NCBI GenBank assembly: GCA_023428805.1
Contig: JAEYWW010000329.1
Location: forward strand, 1 to 5,036
Reading direction: 5' to 3'
DNA: 5,036 nucleotides
Source: Armatimonadota bacterium
GTDB taxonomy: Bacteria; Armatimonadota; Fimbriimonadia; Fimbriimonadales; Fimbriimonadaceae
Position 1 is the stretch's first letter, and every line of letters begins with the position of its first letter. A program made the translations under genes and the position numbers. This document shows, piece after piece, positions 1-5,036 of this stretch. Below the pieces are notes generated by a model. It was not told the origin of the DNA, made no database searches, and saw nothing but the letters and a program-made list of their open reading frames with translations.

Positions 1-561
1 GGCCAAGGCCGAGCCCGCCACAATCGCCGCCGACGGCCCGCGCCGATCCCAACCCAAAGCGCAGGCAGCCGCGCTCGCGCCCATAAGGTAGCTCCAGGCT
101 CCCTGAGCGGCGAACAATCCCTCCCGATTTGGCAATGCAAAGAACAGCCCGAATGCCAGCAGAGCAACGGCTCCCGCCCCGAGAGGTCGGTCCGAGTCGT
201 TGAGGGCGTTCAGCCCGAGCATGGCGACGCCGCCGAGCACAAGCCCCGCCAGATAAGGAACCCAGTCCAGCATCTGTCCGAGCGACGGCCAGACTGAGCC
301 TGCGATCAAGAAGGCGCCAGCCGGAAGCAGTCCGGCGAGCAGCAAGGCAAAGCCAGCAAGAGGAAGGTGGGATGTCTTCTTATCGACGGACTTCGACCAG
401 CCAAGGCCGAGCGCGCCGAGTCCAAGAACGAGAGCAATCCAAGGCAGATATTGGGACATGGGATGTGGTCCTGAGAACGCAATGATAAAGACGAGCCAGA
501 CCGCCGCGAGGTGCGGGGGTATTTGAAGAGAGGCCGCCCAGTTTTTCAAGCCGAAGCTCAA
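1..561 (-). CDS. Polytopic membrane protein of unknown function (5' part; runs off the left edge)
   Basis: I do not recognise the family. Read on the minus strand, this frame is open from base 600 to base 1 and encodes a very hydrophobic protein, 187 residues in the window if it starts at the TTG at 561. Candidate membrane helices lie at about residues 17-31, 39-56, 68-90, 102-119, 128-144 and 154-171, with short charged links such as SKSVDKK and NDSDRP, so it is a multi-pass inner-membrane protein. The TTG is preferred because an AAGGA motif lies 8 bases upstream and because the stretch between it and the first ATG (at 459, 153 codons) encodes a plausible first helix, VWLVFIIAFS. The ATG at 459 also has an AGGA 9 bases upstream and is a real alternative. 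An in-frame stop at 601-603 limits any longer start. It is divergent from the DUF2330 gene. Transporter, channel or membrane-embedded enzyme are all possible; the C-terminal part outside the window is needed to tell. Confidence 0.7.
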   Translation of the reverse strand, partial: MSFGLKNWAASLQIPPHLAAVWLVFIIAFSGPHPMSQYLPWIALVLGLGALGLGWSKSVDKKTSHLPLAGFALLLAGLLPAGAFLIAGSVWPSLGQMLDWVPYLAGLVLGGVAMLGLNALNDSDRPLGAGAVALLAFGLFFALPNREGLFAAQGAWSYLMGASAAACALGWDRRGPSAAIVAGSALA

Positions 562-568
562 TGTCGGC

Positions 569-580
569 TTCCTTTCTTCG
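569..580 (-). promoter_or_regulatory. Ribosome binding site supporting the TTG start of the membrane protein
   Basis: The minus strand reads AAAGGAAG just before the TTG at 561, leaving about 6 to 8 bases between the purine-rich core and the start codon. This is a normal Shine-Dalgarno position and is the main reason to prefer TTG 561 over the ATG at 459. The downstream ATG has a weaker AGGA. Confidence 0.45.
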
Positions 581-621
581 CCGAGGCACAATTCACACGT
601 TTATACTGTTAAATACAAATC
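577..621. promoter_or_regulatory. AT-rich divergent promoter region with overlapping -10-like elements
   Basis: The gap between the divergent membrane-protein and DUF2330 genes is about 60 bases and has a clear AT-rich island. On the plus strand TATACT (602-607) fits a -10 element and would start transcription only about 7 bases before the ATG at 622. On the minus strand TATAAA (600-605) overlaps it and would serve the membrane gene. No good -35 box is visible in either direction; the best plus candidate, TTCGCC at 577-582, has a long 19-base spacer. If both elements are real, their overlap means the two promoters would compete. This is pattern reading only. Confidence 0.35.
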
Positions 622-2073
622 ATGAAGGCCTTGCGAGTGATCGTCCTCATGCTGGCCTTGCTTGCGCCGGCATTGGCCTGCTTTGCCAATGGCTCAATCT
701 ATGCTCCCGAATCGACCGGGATGAATGAACCTGAGCCTCGCATCACAGATCAGCGTGCTCTGATTTCGTGGAACGAGGGACGCGAGGTCATGGTGCTGGA
801 GAGCATCTTTGAGCATGGTCAATATTCCGCAATCATCATTCCGGTGCCAGGCAAACCCGATTTGATCGAGGAACTTCCGGAAGGATACTTTGCAAATTTA
901 GCCACTCAGCATCAAATCATCATCATCAGCCACCCGAACGACTTTGTCTTGGCATTGGGCGGACTGATCGCCGCCGTGCTTGGATTTGGGCTTTATCAAA
1001 AATTCAAAAAGGGGGACAAGTGGACGCCGCGGCAGTTCTGCGCAGCCGTCATGACAAGCCTGGTGATTTCGCTGGTGCCAATCTATATGTTTCTCCCCGT
1101 CTCCGGAAACCCGTATCCGAGAATTGAGGATCCCGAGAAATTCAAAGTTGAGCAGGTGAACGAGTTTCAGACGACAGTCTTCTCTCCCGATGATCCAGAT
1201 GGCGTTGCCAATTGGCTGGAGAAAGCCGAACTCTCCCATCCTTCCTACGAGATTGAGAGGTACGCCAAGAAGGGTTGGTATTTTGTCGCCGTCAAGCTGA
1301 GAACATCGCATGAACGTGCCAAAACACGGCCAATCATGATTCGTTTTCGGAGCGAAAAGCCCATCTATCCTCTCTGGTTGACTGCTCAGCAGGGAGGGAG
1401 CATCAACTTGGATCTCTATACAGTTGGGGAGGGGCAGGCCGTTGTCCCAGGCTTGCAGGCGGCGTCCTCCGAGATGTGCGGCTACCTCACTCTGGATGAT
1501 CAAGAGCCCCTTATTTTTCATGATGAAAAGTGGGTGACACGCTTGGTCGGCAAATATGATCTGGCCCGGCGGCCGGGAGACATTGAACTGAAGTGGGGTG
1601 ATCAAGTGCGGACTGAGCTTGTCGGCTGGACAATCGGCGGCAAGGCCTTTGGCGTGCTGGAAAGGATGATTTTCAGCGCCCTGCTGTGCCTGGTCTTTCT
1701 CGCTCCGTTTCTGATCAGCGCTCATGGTCTGGCGGGAACGTTGGGCCGCACCGCCCTGATCGGTTCCGCATTCGGCCTTGTCTTCTCCATTCCGATCTTT
1801 TTTGAACCCACCATCAGCAACGCCTCGCCTTTGACGAGATCGTGGAGTGGAATCTCTGGATACACCTTCGATGCGGCCCGCAGCATCTCCGAAGCCACTT
1901 CGAAAAGCGAGGCCGACAGAGCATGGAACGATAAAGTCCTCGCGGAACTGGCAGGATCAAACTTCAAGGAAACCTACGGCATCTATCATTCGGATGAAGA
2001 CGGCGCGAAGCTCACCACGATTGGACTTGATGGTGAACCAATATTCGTTGAAGTCCGATGGAAGAATAAGTGA
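622..2073 (+). CDS. DUF2330 family envelope protein with four predicted membrane helices
   Basis: The 483-residue protein begins with a signal peptide (residues 1-19, ending ALA before Cys20). A DUF2330-like domain follows: residues 36-95 contain ITDQRALISW and IIIPVPGKPD, and residues 180-280 contain FSPDDPDGVANWLEKAEL, ERYAKKGWYFVAVKLR, IYPLWLTA and DLYTVGEGQAVVPG. DUF2330 proteins are predicted secreted or periplasmic proteins of unknown function. Here two helices (about 105-124 and 139-159) joined by a lysine-rich loop (KFKKGDK) sit between the two halves of the domain. Two more helices lie at about 347-367 and 375-394, followed by a soluble tail of roughly 90 residues. With the positive-inside rule, both DUF2330 halves and the tail would face the periplasm. 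Cys20 could suggest a lipoprotein, but the residue at -3 is Ala, so signal peptidase I cleavage is at least as likely. The start is the first in-frame ATG before the signal peptide, but no Shine-Dalgarno precedes it. It converges on ppk. Confidence 0.85.
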   Translation: MKALRVIVLMLALLAPALACFANGSIYAPESTGMNEPEPRITDQRALISWNEGREVMVLESIFEHGQYSAIIIPVPGKPDLIEELPEGYFANLATQHQIIIISHPNDFVLALGGLIAAVLGFGLYQKFKKGDKWTPRQFCAAVMTSLVISLVPIYMFLPVSGNPYPRIEDPEKFKVEQVNEFQTTVFSPDDPDGVANWLEKAELSHPSYEIERYAKKGWYFVAVKLRTSHERAKTRPIMIRFRSEKPIYPLWLTAQQGGSINLDLYTVGEGQAVVPGLQAASSEMCGYLTLDDQEPLIFHDEKWVTRLVGKYDLARRPGDIELKWGDQVRTELVGWTIGGKAFGVLERMIFSALLCLVFLAPFLISAHGLAGTLGRTALIGSAFGLVFSIPIFFEPTISNASPLTRSWSGISGYTFDAARSISEATSKSEADRAWNDKVLAELAGSNFKETYGIYHSDEDGAKLTTIGLDGEPIFVEVRWKNK

Positions 2074-2137
2074 TGTGCTCCATCCATTTAGAGGCTACAT
2101 CAATTCGCCAACTGGTCCCTCTTCAACACTCACAATG

Positions 2138-2180
2138 GCTCTGGAGGTTGCTCATACAAGCAATGAGCGCCTCCAGAAGC
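2138..2180. terminator. Hairpin between convergent genes, possible bidirectional terminator
   Basis: In the 128-base gap between the converging DUF2330 and ppk genes, CTGGAGG (2141-2147) pairs with CCTCCAG (2170-2176), and inside it GCTCAT (2150-2155) pairs with ATGAGC (2163-2168), leaving a 7-base loop and a small TT/G internal bulge. GCT (2138-2140) can extend the stem with AGC (2178-2180) across a single unpaired A. It lies about 25 bases past the ppk stop and 65 bases past the DUF2330 stop. Neither strand has a run of T after the stem, so it is not a textbook intrinsic terminator; it could instead protect 3' ends or work with Rho. Confidence 0.55.
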
Positions 2181-2201
2181 TAAGTCGGTCATATCCGAGA
2201 G

Positions 2202-4262
2202 CTACTTCCTGCCCAAGTCCGAAAGCACGCCTGCGGGGTGATCCATCAGCCAGGATTGGACCTGCATGGCTTCGACTCCCGGCTTCGGGTTGATCTTGCG
2301 GTACTGCCCGCCGGGCTGCAGCTCCCAGGCGTTCTGGTTGTCCTTGAGGCACGCCTCAATGATCGATTCGCGCAGGTAGGTGATGTGTGTGCGGTCTTCG
2401 ACCGGAGCCAGAACCTCGATGCGGCGGTCCAAGTTGCGGCGCATCATATCGGCGCTCCCGATGTAGCAGAGAGAGTCGCCGCTGTTCTCGAAGTAGTAGA
2501 TGCGGCTGTGCTCCAGGAATCGCCCCACGATGCTGCGGACCCGAATGTTCTCGCTCATGCCTTTGACGCCTGGGCGCAGACAGCAGATGCCGCGGACAAC
2601 CAGATCGATCTGAACTCCCGCCCGACTTGCCTCGTAGAGCGCATCAATCACCTCCGGGTCCACAAGAGCGTTGAGTTTGAACAAGATTCGGCCGCTTCCC
2701 TTCCTGCGGCAAATCTCGGTCTCCTGCTCGATCATCTCGATGATTCGGTCCCTGAGATTGAGGGGGGCCACGAGCAGCTTGCGGTAGCTCGACTGCTTGG
2801 AATACCCGGTCAAATAATTGAAGAGCTCGCTGACGTCCTGACAGATTTCCGGATCGTCGGTGAACAGACCGAGGTCGGTATAGATGCGCGAAGTGGAGGG
2901 GTTGTAGTTGCCCGTGCCGATGTGCGCGTAGGTGTGGATGCCATCCGCCTCCTTGCGAACCACCAGGCAGAGCTTGCAATGGACCTTCATGGCTGTGAAG
3001 CCATAGGTGATGTGCACTCCCGCCCGCTCCAGCGCGCGCGCCCAGGTCAGGTTGTTGTCCTCGTCAAACCTCGCTTTGAGCTCGACCATGACGGCGATCT
3101 GCCTGCCCTTCTCCGCGCCGTCAAGAAGGCTTTGAACGATGGGCGACGGACTGCCGACACGGTAGAGCGTCTGCTTGATGCCGATGGTCGCCGGGTCGCT
3201 GGCGATCGAATTGACAAACTGCTCGACCGGAAGAAAGCCATCAAACGGATGGTGGACCAGCACTGGTCCCGAGCGGATCGTCTTGAAGAGCGACTTGGGC
3301 TGGGTGAGATTGCTGGCGACAATTGGAATGTGGGGAGGAAATTTCTGCTGCGGGAGGTCGAGACGGGCGAATTCCCAGAGAACATCAAGGCCGAGCAGGC
3401 CATCAACCACAACCACGTCACTTTCGTCCAGTTCCAAACCCTTGCGCAGGCGATGAAGCGACTCCACGCCGAGAGTTGGTTGGACTTCCAGCAGAACAGG
3501 GTCGCCGAATCGACGGAGCTGCAGGCTCTGTTCGACGGCGTCGATCAGGTCTGCGGCTTCGATTTCCCGAATCTCGATATCCGCATCGCGGATGACCCGA
3601 AAGAGATGCGCTCCGACAACGGGGACACCAGGAAACAGCTTGTCAAGCTGGCTTGCGATCAGGTCTTCGAGCAGGATGAAGCTCTTCGCCTTTCCCGGCA
3701 CTGGGATCAGGCGCGGAATGACCGTTGGAATCTTGACTCGCGCGAGCTTCGTTCCCGTCTCATCACTCAGTTCGACTGCGAGATTGAGGGATCGATTGGA
3801 AATGAACGGAAAGGTGATGCTGGGGTGCAGCATCAATGGCGTGCAGAGCGTGAAAAGCTCTGTCATGAACTTCTGCTCAAGTTCCTCCCGTGAGCGGGCC
3901 TCCAGTTCCTCAAACTTGAGCAGCCGGATTCCTGCTCGTGCCAACGAAGGTCGGAGTTGACGGTTCCAGACATCGTTGGCCCGCTGCCTCATGGGCTCGG
4001 CGATGTCGTGGATCATCTGAATCTGCTGGGTCGGAGTCAGGCCATCCGGGGTCAATTCGACATCGCCTGCGGCCTCCTGCTCAAAAAGGCCCGAGACGCG
4101 GACCATGAAGAACTCGTCCAGGTTCGACTCGAAGATGGCGAGGAATTTCAGACGCTCCAAGATGGGAATCTTCTTGTTTTCCGCCTCAGAAAGCACCCTC
4201 GAGTTGAATTGAAGCCAGCTCGACTCTCGATTGATGTACCGGGAATTCGCTACGCCGGACAC
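2202..4262 (-). CDS. ppk: Polyphosphate kinase 1 (PPK1)
   Basis: PPK1 reversibly transfers the gamma-phosphate of ATP to a growing polyphosphate chain through a phosphohistidine intermediate, in the cytosol or at the inner membrane. At 686 residues it is full length for the family. The N-terminal domain starts with the typical NRESSWLQFNSRVL (11-24) and contains FLAIFESNLDEFFMVRVSGL (40-59); the head domain spans roughly 105-315; the two C-terminal catalytic domains follow. Key residues are present with a constant offset of 7 from E. coli numbering: the phosphorylated His428 (KVHCK, E. coli H435), His447 (AHIGTGNYN, H454), His585 (FLEHSRIYY, H592), Arg368 (IKQTLYRV, R375) and Arg398 (KARFDED, R405). 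The SADMMRRNLDRRIEVL motif is at 603-618. The start is GTG at 4262, inside the end of ppx, with GGAGGGG 7 bases upstream; no other start fits the conserved N terminus. It is the second gene of a ppx-ppk operon and its identity is secure. Confidence 0.97.
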   Translation of the reverse strand: MSGVANSRYINRESSWLQFNSRVLSEAENKKIPILERLKFLAIFESNLDEFFMVRVSGLFEQEAAGDVELTPDGLTPTQQIQMIHDIAEPMRQRANDVWNRQLRPSLARAGIRLLKFEELEARSREELEQKFMTELFTLCTPLMLHPSITFPFISNRSLNLAVELSDETGTKLARVKIPTVIPRLIPVPGKAKSFILLEDLIASQLDKLFPGVPVVGAHLFRVIRDADIEIREIEAADLIDAVEQSLQLRRFGDPVLLEVQPTLGVESLHRLRKGLELDESDVVVVDGLLGLDVLWEFARLDLPQQKFPPHIPIVASNLTQPKSLFKTIRSGPVLVHHPFDGFLPVEQFVNSIASDPATIGIKQTLYRVGSPSPIVQSLLDGAEKGRQIAVMVELKARFDEDNNLTWARALERAGVHITYGFTAMKVHCKLCLVVRKEADGIHTYAHIGTGNYNPSTSRIYTDLGLFTDDPEICQDVSELFNYLTGYSKQSSYRKLLVAPLNLRDRIIEMIEQETEICRRKGSGRILFKLNALVDPEVIDALYEASRAGVQIDLVVRGICCLRPGVKGMSENIRVRSIVGRFLEHSRIYYFENSGDSLCYIGSADMMRRNLDRRIEVLAPVEDRTHITYLRESIIEACLKDNQNAWELQPGGQYRKINPKPGVEAMQVQSWLMDHPAGVLSDLGRK

Positions 4263-5036
4263 GCCATCACCCCTCCGTCGGCCATCTCAAGAAGCGCGCC
4301 TTCTCGAACGCCAAACTGACTGACTTCCATCTCTTCGAGGCCGAATTTTTCGAGGAATGCGCTGTAGACCAGCGAACCGGGGAGAAGTGTCGCGGCCCGC
4401 TTGGCCTTCACTCCATACCGCGCAACAATCTGCCCCAGGCTCAATCGCGCAGTATCCCAAGCCAAAAAGCGAAGCTCCTCAATGTGCAGTCGGCGATCTC
4501 CATCGGGATGCAGCGCCCGCCAAATTCCTCTGGCAACCCCTCCGCAGGAAATGATGTGCGCCGGCTGCTCGTGATTGTCCAATCCGGCAAGCTCATCCAT
4601 GATCAGTTTGGTCACCCGTTGAATCTGAGCGTGACTGGCGGGCTGGAGAAGCCCGCTGGCGGCGATGAGGGAGCCTGAACCGATCCTCATGCTGACGCTT
4701 TCGTGAAGCGCGGCCTCCTTGACCCAAGCCGCCTGCACGCTGCCGCCCCCCGTCTCGACCATCAAAGTCGTGCCGTGTGGATTGGTGTCCTCCAATGCGC
4801 CCCGCAGCCCCAATTGGGCTTCGCGGAGCGGAGAGATCAGGTCCACTTTGAGGCCGGTCGACTTCTTGACCTGAGCCAAAATCTCGTCGCAGTTGTCGGC
4901 GCGGCGCATGGCTTCGGTGGCGAAGACGTAAAGCTCCTCGGCACGAAAGCTCTGGGAGAGTCTGCGGAACCGCTTCAGTGTTTCCTGAAGCCTTGTCGCC
5001 AGCGCGTCGGGAATGCGCCCTTCCCTCCCCACGATC
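4250..5036 (-). CDS. Ppx/GppA family phosphatase (N-terminal part missing, runs off the right edge)
   Basis: This family removes terminal phosphate from polyphosphate (exopolyphosphatase) or from pppGpp, using an ASKHA-type actin-like fold. The window holds 261 residues; the first roughly 45, with the first phosphate-binding loop (DIGTNS-like), lie beyond the right edge, giving a short-form protein of about 305. An internal GTG at 5030-5032 is not a credible start because the helix after the first strands is already under way there. Numbering from that GTG, visible family motifs are VFATEAMRRADN (36-47), LISPLREAQLG (65-75) with the likely catalytic Glu71 (E. coli Glu121 equivalent), the second phosphate loop ETGGGSVQ (93-100), SCGGVARGI (162-170) and a C-terminal GLEEMEVSQFGVREGALL (231-248). 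The usual DIGGGSTE loop is altered: Asp is Glu93 and the Glu after GGGS-x is Gln100. It overlaps ppk by 13 bases and is transcribed first, so the two share an operon. Exopolyphosphatase, pppGpp phosphatase or a regulatory role are all possible. Confidence 0.9.
   Translation of the reverse strand, partial: IVGREGRIPDALATRLQETLKRFRRLSQSFRAEELYVFATEAMRRADNCDEILAQVKKSTGLKVDLISPLREAQLGLRGALEDTNPHGTTLMVETGGGSVQAAWVKEAALHESVSMRIGSGSLIAASGLLQPASHAQIQRVTKLIMDELAGLDNHEQPAHIISCGGVARGIWRALHPDGDRRLHIEELRFLAWDTARLSLGQIVARYGVKAKRAATLLPGSLVYSAFLEKFGLEEMEVSQFGVREGALLEMADGGVMACPA
4270..4276 (-). promoter_or_regulatory. Strong ribosome binding site of ppk, inside the end of ppx
   Basis: The minus strand reads GGAGGGG ending 7 bases before the GTG at 4262. 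It decides the ppk start, since ppk has no ATG in frame near its N terminus. The site lies within the last codons of ppx (encoding Gly-Gly), so ribosomes finishing ppx would pass over it and terminate 10 bases beyond the ppk start, an arrangement typical of translational coupling. Confidence 0.75.

Noticed and set aside
380..589. A 69-codon minus-strand open frame upstream of the membrane gene.
   Set aside because: It overlaps, in another frame, the hydrophobic reading that continues to the left edge; its product is Arg/Pro-rich and looks like a shadow.
679..681. Cys20 after the signal peptide as a lipoprotein attachment site.
   Set aside because: The preceding residues are A-L-A, which fits signal peptidase I, and the lipobox -3 position is Ala rather than Leu, Val or Ile. 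Left as a possibility in the gene note but not called.
898..1725. A 275-codon open frame on the minus strand, antisense to the DUF2330 gene.
   Set aside because: The plus-strand frame carries a signal peptide, membrane helices and DUF2330 motifs. The antisense product has no recognisable motif.
2130..2192. A 20-codon minus-strand mini-ORF (MTDLASGG...) in the convergent gap after ppk.
   Set aside because: It is very short, is formed mostly by the hairpin sequence, and has no clear RBS; most likely chance.
1847..2293. A plus-strand open frame spanning the end of the DUF2330 gene, the intergenic gap and the end of ppk.
   Set aside because: It overlaps two well-supported genes in other frames, has low-complexity Ser/Arg/Pro-rich content and no RBS evidence.
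2238..3893. A 551-codon open frame on the plus strand, antisense to ppk.
   Set aside because: It lies opposite a secure PPK1 gene. Its composition (many Asp, Val, Ala, Arg and Leu, no hydrophobic core pattern or motif) is what the reverse complement of a GC-rich gene gives, and no RBS is evident. A chance open frame.
4250..5032. A complete 260-residue Ppx starting at the GTG at 5032.
   Set aside because: The family needs an N-terminal phosphate-binding loop that is absent here, and the frame remains open to the right edge, so the gene is cut by the window rather than naturally short.

Overview
The window reads as ordinary chromosomal DNA from a moderately GC-rich Gram-negative bacterium. The proteins suggest a member of the Planctomycetota-Verrucomicrobiota (PVC) group: a DUF2330 envelope protein, a PPK1 with a 'SADMMRRNLDRR' signature, and a Ppx/GppA gene placed upstream of ppk. 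That placement is an impression from family resemblance, not a demonstrated assignment. There are no signs of mobile elements, phage, CRISPR, tRNA or rRNA.

Layout from left to right: (1) bases 1-561, minus strand, the 5' part of a very hydrophobic multi-pass membrane protein of unknown function that runs off the left edge; (2) a short AT-rich divergent promoter region (about 562-621); (3) bases 622-2073, plus strand, a signal-peptide-bearing DUF2330 protein whose domain appears to be split by a pair of transmembrane helices, with two more helices near the C terminus; (4) a 128-base convergent intergenic region (2074-2201) with a strong hairpin; (5) bases 2202-4262, minus strand, a complete polyphosphate kinase (PPK1) with its catalytic histidines intact; (6) bases 4250 to the right edge, minus strand, most of a Ppx/GppA-type phosphatase missing only its N-terminal part.

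The two right-hand genes form a tight operon, ppx then ppk. The ppk GTG start lies inside the last codons of ppx, and its ribosome binding site is also inside ppx, so the two are probably translationally coupled. PPK makes polyphosphate from ATP. The Ppx/GppA-like protein would normally degrade polyphosphate or pppGpp, but two acidic positions next to its GGGS loop are changed (D to E and E to Q), so its activity is uncertain. The membrane protein and the DUF2330 protein diverge from a shared control region and have no evident link to polyphosphate metabolism.

I did not find a clearly new system. The points most worth a second look are the altered Ppx active site, the membrane-hairpin insertion in the DUF2330 domain and the apparently SD-less short leader of that gene.
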